Positions 1 through 6,756 of a stretch of DNA of 12,895 bases are shown here, piece by piece. This DNA comes from CAIJMU01 sp035531315. GTDB taxonomy: Bacteria; Spirochaetota; Spirochaetia; Treponematales; Rectinemataceae. The notes below the pieces were generated by a model, which searched no databases, was not told the DNA's origin, and saw only the letters and a list, made by a program, of their open reading frames with translations. Location of the stretch: contig DATKTD010000076.1 in NCBI GenBank assembly GCA_035531315.1, forward strand, positions 1 through 12,895, in the 5' to 3' direction. How positions within the stretch are numbered: the stretch's first letter is position 1; the number at the start of each line of letters is the position of its first letter. A program made the position numbers and the translations under genes.

Positions 1-2
1 CG

Positions 3-272
3 GTGTACGGGAATCTCCTCGGCATCTTCACCGTAAAGCGGGAGCTCAAGGCCGTCGAGGCCGGGAAGCTCCGCCAGTCGATCTACCAGCTCGAGAACGA
101 GCTTCGCGAGAACGTCGAGGACAGGGCCCTCGTGGTGCCCCGTCTCATAAACCGCTATTTCTGGCTCATCGATCACTGCATCGCCGCCCGCGAGGAGCGC
201 GCCAAGATCGACGAGATACTCCTGAAGCTCAGGCTTCTCGACCCCCAGATCCACAAGCAATACACCGCATAA
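3..272 (+). CDS. Small helical protein of unknown function, 5' end probably cut by the window
   Basis: This frame is open from the first bases of the window to a TAA at 270-272. The first possible start is a GTG at base 3, but there is no upstream sequence in which to find a ribosome site, so the gene may begin further left. The visible 89 residues are highly charged and mostly helical, with Leu/Arg/Glu-rich stretches (KLRQSIYQLENELRE, then AREERAKIDEILLKLRLL) that could form a coiled coil or helical hairpin. I recognise no catalytic motif and no membrane segment. The stop codon lies just before the ribosome site of greA, so the two are very likely co-transcribed. Function is not known from sequence; a role next to the transcription factor is only guilt by association. 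Confidence 0.6.
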   Translation: MYGNLLGIFTVKRELKAVEAGKLRQSIYQLENELRENVEDRALVVPRLINRYFWLIDHCIAAREERAKIDEILLKLRLLDPQIHKQYTA

Positions 273-279
273 AGAGGAG
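273..279 (+). promoter_or_regulatory. Ribosome binding site that fixes the greA start
   Basis: AGAGGAG follows the stop codon of the upstream gene directly and sits 5 bases before the ATG at 285. A GTG at 279 is also in frame but overlaps this site, so it would have no ribosome site of its own. The ATG at 285 is therefore preferred. Confidence 0.75.
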
Positions 280-284
280 TGCAT

Positions 285-2999
285 ATGGCCGACACCGAAC
301 AAGCCGTCAACGAATACGCTACGAAGGTCCAGGAGCTTCTCAACGAGGAGAAGTGGACGCGGGCCGCACTCTCCGCCTATACGGTCGCCAATTTCCGCGA
401 CCTCGACCTCCTTCTCGAGGACGCGGCCCGCGAAAAGGCGGTCGAGGGTGTCCGCGAACTCTGCACGGAACACCTGACCCACACGAAGAATTCGGTCATC
501 GCCCTCTATCTTTCGGGTGTCATCGCCCTGAAGCGCCAGCAGATCGACGACTCCGCGATGACCACCCTGATCGACCTCTTCATCGACAACAAGAAATGGG
601 GCATCGTCGAATTCATTTGTCAGCGCGTGCTCGAATTCGGCGAGAACCGCACCGCCCTCCGCCGTCTCGCCGATGCCCTGGAGCAGGACAACCGCGGCGA
701 CGAGCGCTTCGAGATATGGGAACGCCTCGTCAAGGTCGACTACGAGGAGACCGAGATCGTCAAGCTCCTCGCCGAACGCAGGGAGCGCGAGGGCAAGATC
801 GACGAGGCGATCGATTTCTACAAGAAGGCCCTCCATCGTTTCATCAACAAGGGGCTTTTCTCGAACGTGAAGGAGCTTTGGTCCAAGCTCCTCGAGGCCT
901 GCCCCTCCGACATCGACTTCTTCCTCCACGTCCAGCGCAAGATCGCCAAACAGATATCGGAGGACAAGGCCGCCGGCCTCCTCCTCGATCTCTACAAGCA
1001 CTACAAGGCGGCGGCGGAATGGAACACCGCCCTCGACATCCTTCGCGTCGTCATCGGCTACGACGAGAAGAACTCCACCCTCCGCAAGGAGGTGATCGAG
1101 TGCTATCGCGGGAAGTACTCGGCCCATTCCCACCTCGAGGACTGGCTGCGCCTCTCCAACCTCGCCACCTCCTATCGCTCCATCGGCGAGGCGATGGCCG
1201 ACTTCGAGAAGCACATCGCCTTCGACGAGGGCAATTACGTCTTCCATCGCACCTGGCACGTCGGTCGAATCGCTTCCGTGGTCGGGGACGAGATCACCAT
1301 CAATTTCGCCAAGAGCCGCGGCCACAAGATGAGCCTCAAGATGGCCATCGACAGCCTCACCACCCTCCAGGAAGAGCACATCTGGGTTCTCAAGGCGCGT
1401 TGGCCCAAGGACAAGCTCCGTGAGAAGGTGATCGCCGAGCCCGCCTGGGCACTCGACAGGATAATCAGGAGCTTCGGCAAGGCCGACCTCAAGCGGATCA
1501 AGGGCGAACTCGTGGAATCGGTGCTTACCCAGAAGGAATGGAATTCCTGGAGCACCAAGGCCCGCCAGGTCCTCAAGGACGACTCGAATTTCGGCAACGC
1601 CAGCGACTCGGTGGGGACCTTCATCGTCAGGGACAGGCCCCTCTCGAACGAGGAAAAGATCTACAACCAGTTCAAGGCCCAGAAGAACTTCTTCGCGAGG
1701 GTGCAGGACATCAGGGCATTCGTGGAGAAAGGCGCGAGGGATTCCGAATTCTTCTCCGAGATGCTCGCCTTCTTCACCGGCTATGTCCGCAGCTTCCAGC
1801 AGGTCAACGAGAACGTCATCGCCTCGTATCTCCTCCTCAAGGAACTCGCCGTCGACCGCAGCCTCTATCAGGGAAGCGTGGCCACCGGCTTCGCCGAGTT
1901 CTTCGACCAGATCGAGAACCCCGTCGCCATCTACGACGGCATCAAGGACTCGAGGCTGCGCGCGGCCTACGTCCAGGACATCAAGAACTTCATCCCCGAC
2001 TGGGCCGATGTCTACGTCAGACTCTTCCCCTGGTCGCTCAACGAGTCCCTCATCGCGGCGCTCGAGGAGACCGGCCACATCGACAGGCTCAAGAAGATGG
2101 TCGTCGATATAATCGAGAACTACCGGGACCACAAGGAAGCCTTCATCTGGGTGGTCAAGAACCTGGCCGACAAGGAATGGTTCCAGCAGATAGCCCTTTC
2201 CTACGAGAAGATCCTCCTCACCCTCGTGCACATCCTCGACATCTCCTTCAAGGAGATCGAGAACCACCGCGACACCACCGAGAACAAGAAGATCAACAAG
2301 CAGGTCCAGGCCATCCTCTTCGGCGACGGCAAGGCCGAAGGTCGCGGTCGTCTCGAGAAATTCCTCGAGGATTCGGGCGTCGACACGATCGAGCGCATCT
2401 ACGCCCTGATCTCGGACGTCAAGGATCTCGATCCCAGCATCAAGATGCGCATGCGCGGACGAATCGTCGAGCGCTTCCCCGACTTCAAGGTCCAGGGCGA
2501 GGAAGGCAAGGAAGTCGTCTCGCGCGGCCTCATCGTCACGCGGCCGATGTTCGACGAGAAGAAGAAGCTCCTCGACCACATCCTCACGGTCGAGGTGCCC
2601 GCGAACTCGAAGGAAATCGCCTTCGCCCTCTCGCTCGGAGATCTTCGCGAAAACGCCGAGTACAAGGCGGCGAAGGAGAAGCAGGACGAGCTCAACGCGC
2701 GGGTGGCCAAGATCAAGAACGAAATAGAGCGCGCCCAGGAATTCGACTGGTCGACCGTCACGAACTCGAAGGTCTCCTTCGGCACCATCGTGACCCTCAC
2801 GAACGAGCTTTCCGGGGAACAGGAAATCTTCACCATCCTTGGGCCATGGGAGTCCGATCCCGAGCACAATGTCATTTCCTACCTCTCGCCCCTCGGCAAG
2901 AAGCTGCTCAACCACAAGCCGGGCGACAAGCTTTCGTTCTCGATCCACGAGCGGAAGTTCCAGTACGCGGTCGACAAGATCGACCTCGCCAAGCACTGA
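285..2999 (+). CDS. greA: Giant transcript-cleavage factor GreA with long N-terminal helical extension
   Basis: GreA enters the RNA polymerase secondary channel and stimulates cleavage of backtracked RNA. The last ~157 of 904 residues (748-904) match a complete, normal-sized GreA. The coiled-coil tip carries GDLRENAEYKAAKEKQ, with the acidic pair D786 and E789 that places Mg2+ in the polymerase active site. From about 828 (SKVSFGTIVTL) comes the FKBP-like C-terminal domain. The first ~747 residues are the unusual part. Residues ~140-300 look like TPR-type helical pairs (KIDEAIDFYKKAL near 171). Around 324-358 a segment of different character, WHVGRIASVVGDEITINF then KSRGHKMSL, reads like a small beta barrel. 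Helical sequence follows to the GreA part. Borrelia and treponemes, as I recall, carry a GreA of about the same length. ATG 285 is chosen by its ribosome site. The gene is continuous, with no frameshift. The VWA gene starts 8 bp downstream. The GreA call is firm; the role of the extension is unknown. Confidence 0.93.
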   Translation: MADTEQAVNEYATKVQELLNEEKWTRAALSAYTVANFRDLDLLLEDAAREKAVEGVRELCTEHLTHTKNSVIALYLSGVIALKRQQIDDSAMTTLIDLFIDNKKWGIVEFICQRVLEFGENRTALRRLADALEQDNRGDERFEIWERLVKVDYEETEIVKLLAERREREGKIDEAIDFYKKALHRFINKGLFSNVKELWSKLLEACPSDIDFFLHVQRKIAKQISEDKAAGLLLDLYKHYKAAAEWNTALDILRVVIGYDEKNSTLRKEVIECYRGKYSAHSHLEDWLRLSNLATSYRSIGEAMADFEKHIAFDEGNYVFHRTWHVGRIASVVGDEITINFAKSRGHKMSLKMAIDSLTTLQEEHIWVLKARWPKDKLREKVIAEPAWALDRIIRSFGKADLKRIKGELVESVLTQKEWNSWSTKARQVLKDDSNFGNASDSVGTFIVRDRPLSNEEKIYNQFKAQKNFFARVQDIRAFVEKGARDSEFFSEMLAFFTGYVRSFQQVNENVIASYLLLKELAVDRSLYQGSVATGFAEFFDQIENPVAIYDGIKDSRLRAAYVQDIKNFIPDWADVYVRLFPWSLNESLIAALEETGHIDRLKKMVVDIIENYRDHKEAFIWVVKNLADKEWFQQIALSYEKILLTLVHILDISFKEIENHRDTTENKKINKQVQAILFGDGKAEGRGRLEKFLEDSGVDTIERIYALISDVKDLDPSIKMRMRGRIVERFPDFKVQGEEGKEVVSRGLIVTRPMFDEKKKLLDHILTVEVPANSKEIAFALSLGDLRENAEYKAAKEKQDELNARVAKIKNEIERAQEFDWSTVTNSKVSFGTIVTLTNELSGEQEIFTILGPWESDPEHNVISYLSPLGKKLLNHKPGDKLSFSIHERKFQYAVDKIDLAKH

Positions 3000-3007
3000 G
3001 GTTTGCC

Positions 3008-5323
3008 ATGGCGACGGCACCAAGGGATAAAGCGTTTTCCGTGACATCGGGAGCGACCCTCACCCGCCCGAGACCGGCCCCTCAGGCTGCCGTCGCCCTT
3101 TTGGTCCTGTTTTTCCTCCGGGCTCCTCTCGCCATCGGGGCCCAGAGTCCGGCGGCGGCGGGAGCCAATCCGCCGCCGACCGACTCGATAGACCTCGTCC
3201 TTCTCATGGACGATTCCGCGAGCGTGCTGGAGTGGTCGAAGGACGTGACGGACTATCTCCTCGGTCCCTTCGTCCGGGACTATCTCAGGTTAGGCGACAC
3301 CGTCCACCTCCTGTCCTTCGGCTCTTCGATGAGTCTCGATACGGTTCGGGGGGTTTCCGGGGAAGCGGACGTGAAGGCCATCCTCGGCCAGCTCTTCCTT
3401 CTCTACCCGATCCAACGGCATACCGACTTCATCGCCGCCCTCGACCAGCTAACGGCCTATGTCCGGGACCTCGGTTCTTCCCGCAAAAAACTCATCGTCA
3501 TCGTGAGCGACGGCGTCCAGGACCCTCCCCCGGGAAGTCCCTGGGCCTCGCTCGATGCCGCTGGCGTCAAGAGAGAGATCGACAGGGCGGCCTCCTCCCT
3601 CCGAAGCCTCGGCTGGCCCGTACGCTTCGTGATGCTGCCCTTTGGCAACGACTCGGCCGCCGGCACGGCCGCCGGCACGGCCGCCGGCGCGGTCGCCACC
3701 GTCGGCGCGGCAACGGCGGGGAGTTCGACTTCGGGCAGCCAGCCGACACCCATCGGCTCCGGCTCGACCGGGCCCGAGGCGAGCGGCACGGCCACGGGCT
3801 CCGGATCGACGACAGCTGTCCCCACGCAAGGATCGATAGCCGCCGCGGCCCCTGGCGCACGGACGCAGACTGCCGCCACAAGCTCGGGTCAAGCAAAGGC
3901 CGCAAGCGTCGCTGGAACGGGCATTGCCGCAGCCGACGAGGCCGCGAAGGCCCTTGACGCCCAGGTGACGCCATGGCCCCCCGCCGAATCCGCTACGCCA
4001 GCATCCAGCCCGGGAGCGAAGGGCCAGGCTTCTTCGCCCTCTCAGGCCGGCGCGACTCCCGGTCAGGCATCTCCCGCCTCCCCTTCGCCGCGAGTCGATA
4101 CGGCCGCCGATTTCGGCATCCCCTCGATCAACTTCCCCGCCGATCTCGGCAAGCGGGGCAGGGATTTCACCCTCCCCCTCGTTATCGTGAACAGCTCCTC
4201 GAAACCCCTCACTCTGAGCCTCCTGTCCATTTCGGCCGGCGGGAGAGAGCTCCTCTTTCGGCCGGCGAAGGCGACCATCGAGGCAGGGGCAAGGGCGACG
4301 CTCAGGCCACGCATTCGGCTTCCCGCGGACGTCGCGGCGGGGCGCATCGAGCTTCCTATCACCTTTGCATTCGACGATGGTGTCCGGACCTTGCCCCCAG
4401 ACGGGATTCTCAGGTTGACCCTCGTGGAGACTCCCCTTTCCCAACTTCTCGCGTCTCCGGCCCTTCTCGCCATTCTGGGCCTGATCGTATTCTTCGTGGT
4501 GGCCCTCGGAGCGCTCCGTCTCCTTGGATGGCTGCCCTTCCGGGCAAGGGATAAGGTCGGAAAGGCCATGGGCCGGATCGCCTCGATCGAAGCCAGGCCG
4601 ACTGCCCCCTCGGCTATCGGCTCGGCGACAAGGGACGCAAAGAAGTCGCTTCCACCGAGTGCGGCCGCCACGACCAAGACTCTTGGTCCCGCCGCAGGCG
4701 CAGCCCTCGGCGATGCCGCGGCACTGGTTCCGCCTGCAGTCGGAACCGCGAAACCTGCCCCCGCCCCTCTCGCCCGCCGGAGCCCGGCCCCCGCTGAGCC
4801 TGTGCCCGAAAGCAGGGTGGCCGAAGCGATGGCGACGCTTCCCGAAAAGTCAGAGGGGCCGATAGCCTTCGAGAGCTACAGCGCCTCGGTTCGCAGACAG
4901 GGTCGGATCCAGGTCGAGATGCGTGTCCTCGAGCAGAACTCCCATATAGGTCGCCGCAATGTCCACGAACTCCACGCCGGTCAGGCCAAGAGCATCGGTG
5001 GAAAGCATAGCGACTACCTGATCTTCCTCGTCCCGATGCCCCACTCCGTCGCGGAGCTCCATTTCGACGGCGAGACCTGCATCTTCGCCCCGAAGGATCG
5101 GCGGCTCTTCCCCGATCTCGAAGGGCCGGTGACGGATTGCCTCGACAAGGATATTCCGATGCTGTCGCCCCGCTCCTTCCCCCTCACCCTTCGCTTCACT
5201 CGCTGGGAGGATCCGAGCATCAAGATAAACCGACTCCTCCACTGCATCGAGGTTCCAGGCATCTTCCTGGACAGGATCGCCGACGCGGATGGGCGGGGCG
5301 CGGAAACGACGGCTACTTCCTAG
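3008..5323 (+). CDS. Membrane-anchored VWA protein with possible FHA-like C-terminal domain
   Basis: This is a 771-residue protein starting at ATG 3008; GAGG at 2998-3001 lies 6 bases upstream. Residues 26-44 (AVALLVLFFL...AIGA) form a signal peptide or first membrane helix after an unusually long 25-residue N-region. A von Willebrand factor A domain covers ~58-215, with a complete metal-binding MIDAS: D68-D-S70-A-S72, T139 and D168-G. An Ala/Gly/Ser/Thr/Pro-rich linker follows (~217-362), then a beta-rich segment (~363-475). A strong membrane helix lies at ~485-508, with basic residues after it, so the rest is probably cytoplasmic. A second low-complexity stretch leads to a C-terminal domain (~619-771). 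There, SIGGKHSDY (662-670) and PHSVAELHF (678-686) recall the spacing of FHA phosphopeptide-binding domains; this is inference. VWA domains usually bind protein partners through a metal ion. The ligand is unknown. It is probably co-transcribed with greA and converges on the HEAT-repeat gene. VWA is firm, FHA tentative. Confidence 0.85.
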   Translation: MATAPRDKAFSVTSGATLTRPRPAPQAAVALLVLFFLRAPLAIGAQSPAAAGANPPPTDSIDLVLLMDDSASVLEWSKDVTDYLLGPFVRDYLRLGDTVHLLSFGSSMSLDTVRGVSGEADVKAILGQLFLLYPIQRHTDFIAALDQLTAYVRDLGSSRKKLIVIVSDGVQDPPPGSPWASLDAAGVKREIDRAASSLRSLGWPVRFVMLPFGNDSAAGTAAGTAAGAVATVGAATAGSSTSGSQPTPIGSGSTGPEASGTATGSGSTTAVPTQGSIAAAAPGARTQTAATSSGQAKAASVAGTGIAAADEAAKALDAQVTPWPPAESATPASSPGAKGQASSPSQAGATPGQASPASPSPRVDTAADFGIPSINFPADLGKRGRDFTLPLVIVNSSSKPLTLSLLSISAGGRELLFRPAKATIEAGARATLRPRIRLPADVAAGRIELPITFAFDDGVRTLPPDGILRLTLVETPLSQLLASPALLAILGLIVFFVVALGALRLLGWLPFRARDKVGKAMGRIASIEARPTAPSAIGSATRDAKKSLPPSAAATTKTLGPAAGAALGDAAALVPPAVGTAKPAPAPLARRSPAPAEPVPESRVAEAMATLPEKSEGPIAFESYSASVRRQGRIQVEMRVLEQNSHIGRRNVHELHAGQAKSIGGKHSDYLIFLVPMPHSVAELHFDGETCIFAPKDRRLFPDLEGPVTDCLDKDIPMLSPRSFPLTLRFTRWEDPSIKINRLLHCIEVPGIFLDRIADADGRGAETTATS
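3655..3690 (+). repeat. Three tandem 12-bp units in the VWA linker
   Basis: GGCCGCCGGCAC occurs three times in a row (3655-3666, 3667-3678, 3679-3690; the last has one A-to-G change). The units are in frame and encode AAGT, AAGT, AAGA at residues 217-228, the beginning of the low-complexity linker. A 12-bp unit can gain or lose copies without shifting the frame, so linker length may vary between strains. Confidence 0.8.
5320..5323. other. Shared CTAG palindrome holding both convergent stop codons
   Basis: On the plus strand TAG at 5321-5323 ends the VWA gene. On the minus strand TAG at 5322-5320 ends the HEAT-repeat gene. The two coding regions overlap tail to tail by these four bases. No hairpin with a T-run is visible on either side, so both transcripts probably run into the opposite gene unless another termination mechanism acts. 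A second TAG follows in frame on the plus strand (5324-5326). Confidence 0.9.
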
Positions 5324-6756
5324 TAGAGCGAAAGCACATGGGCGGCGAGTTTCTTCACCGCCTCGTTCGGGTCGGCCATCGCCAGTGCGGCCACTTCGGC
5401 CTCGATGGCGGGCGACTTCGTGCCCTGCGCCCACTGGAGTCCGCCTAACCTTATGAGATAGTCCTTGTCCCCAAGGAGTATCTTCGCGAGGGGGGCGGCG
5501 TCGGCGGCGTCGGCGGCCGAAGCGATTTCCCGCACGAATACGGTGTAGAGAGAACGATCGGCGCTTTTCGCTTCCGTGCCGAGCCTCGCCAGCAGGGCGT
5601 CCATCGACGAGGATGCGTCCTTGCGCATAAGCAGACCGAAGGCGAGGCGTCGCATTTCGGGAGAGGCGCTATCGTCGTTCATCATCTTTACAAGAAAGGC
5701 GAAGCCATCCTTCTTTCCCAGGGCGGCAATGCTCTTGACGGCCTCGGTCTTGACGCCCTTGTCGGGATCGTTCGTCGCCTTGTACTCGAGGTTCGGCAGC
5801 GCGATGGCGAGCTTCTTCTGGGCGATGGCCTTGCATGCCGCGATCCTTGACTGGGGATATGAATCTCGAAGCGCCTCGATGAGGGCGGAGTCGGCGGCGG
5901 CCCCGTCTAAATTGCCGATCGCGGCGATGGCGGAAGCCTGCACGAGCGTGTCATCGCCCTGGGCCGCCTTGATCAGGGTGTCGAGGCTCGAGGGCATGGC
6001 TATCTTGCCGAGCGAGGTCGCCGCGAGGACACGCTCGTAACGTTGAGCGCCGCTGTCCTTGAGGAGGGTCGAGAGCCAATCGACGGACTTTTTCGCTCCC
6101 ATGTCGCCGAGGGCCTGAATGGCCGCCTCGCGAAAGGCCTCCTGGATCGTATCGCCCTTGAGCCAGGATAGGAGGATGTCCTCCTCGGGCTCTCCGCCAA
6201 CCTTTCCCATCATGCCGATCAGCGAGGGGATGATCGTGGTATCGTTTTCGTCGAGCATGGCCTTCGCATAGGTCAGGCCGGCCTTGGATTTGATCTTGCC
6301 AAGATACGCGAGGGCGGATGCGACGACCCTGGCATCCTGGTTGTCGCGGTTCCCCACCAAATCCGCCGCGTCCTTTTCGCCGCCCTTCCAGTCGAGGCTG
6401 CTCCACAGTTCGAGAATGGCGCCGAGAAGCTTGGGGTTCTTCGTCCGCTCGAACACCGCCTTCGTGTCGTCGTTATACGCGGAATTTTTCTCCGAGGCGA
6501 GGTTGCCGAAGAGATCGATCAATTCGGAATCGATTCCGTAAAGGATGATGTCCCGTCGCTTCTGATCGATGGCGGGAGTCTTGGACGACGCGCTCGAGAC
6601 ACTGGAAGGAGCCCCCGTCGTGCTTGCCGCCGGCGCGCTCGTCGTTGTGGCTGGAGCCGTCGTTGTGGCAGGAGTGGCTGCGCCCTGGGCAAGAGCCTGG
6701 CCGAGACAGAGGCCGGAAATGACGGAAGCCGCCAATAGTCGTCGCGAAGCATTCAT
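5320..6756 (-). CDS. Exported HEAT-repeat protein
   Basis: This 478-residue protein has an N-terminal signal peptide (RR at 5-6, hydrophobic 7-19, probable cut after ALA at 23), so it should lie in the periplasm or outside. A Thr/Ala/Ser/Pro-rich linker (~26-62) follows. From ~65 to the end there are about ten helical pairs of roughly 30-33 residues of HEAT/PBS-lyase type. Examples are AFREAAIQALGDMG, ERVLAATSLGKIA, LVQASAIAAIGNLDG and VKTEAVKSIAALGKKDG, each followed by a second helix and an Asp/Asn turn. The last helix ends at the stop codon. HEAT solenoids are protein-binding scaffolds; no catalytic motif is seen and the partner is unknown. ATG at 6756-6754 is preceded by AAGGAGG six bases upstream. 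The start overlaps the tgt stop as ATGA, so translation is probably coupled. C17 could be taken for a lipoprotein cysteine, but the preceding SGL is a poor lipobox. It is the last gene of the minus-strand operon. Confidence 0.87.
   Translation of the reverse strand: MNASRRLLAASVISGLCLGQALAQGAATPATTTAPATTTSAPAASTTGAPSSVSSASSKTPAIDQKRRDIILYGIDSELIDLFGNLASEKNSAYNDDTKAVFERTKNPKLLGAILELWSSLDWKGGEKDAADLVGNRDNQDARVVASALAYLGKIKSKAGLTYAKAMLDENDTTIIPSLIGMMGKVGGEPEEDILLSWLKGDTIQEAFREAAIQALGDMGAKKSVDWLSTLLKDSGAQRYERVLAATSLGKIAMPSSLDTLIKAAQGDDTLVQASAIAAIGNLDGAAADSALIEALRDSYPQSRIAACKAIAQKKLAIALPNLEYKATNDPDKGVKTEAVKSIAALGKKDGFAFLVKMMNDDSASPEMRRLAFGLLMRKDASSSMDALLARLGTEAKSADRSLYTVFVREIASAADAADAAPLAKILLGDKDYLIRLGGLQWAQGTKSPAIEAEVAALAMADPNEAVKKLAAHVLSLY
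6753..6756 (-). other. ATGA start/stop overlap, tgt to HEAT gene
   Basis: The minus strand reads ATGA: the ATG of the HEAT-repeat gene (6756-6754) overlaps the tgt TGA (6755-6753). AAGGAGG at 6769-6763 lies inside the tgt coding end. Identical ATGA overlaps occur at 10309-10306 (dut to lptF) and 10749-10746 (M16 to dut), showing tight translational coupling along this operon. Confidence 0.85.

Noticed and set aside
353..1423. 356-codon plus-strand frame inside greA
   Set aside because: It is a shadow frame with Arg/Pro-rich composition, overlapped fully by greA, which has family motifs.
1538..3007. In-frame extension of the VWA gene upstream of 3008, open for 490 codons across greA
   Set aside because: The translation is Arg/Pro/Gly-rich with no family resemblance, typical of an out-of-frame reading of a GC-rich gene. 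GAGG before ATG 3008 and the signal peptide just after it mark the true start.
3449..4444. 331-codon minus-strand open frame over the VWA linker
   Set aside because: It is antisense to a low-complexity GC-rich region, Arg/Gly-rich, with no motif or ribosome site. The plus-strand frame has a clear domain structure.
6698..6709. Lipoprotein cysteine (C17) in the HEAT protein signal peptide
   Set aside because: The preceding residues SGL are a poor lipobox even by relaxed spirochaete rules, and a normal cut site after ALA follows shortly.
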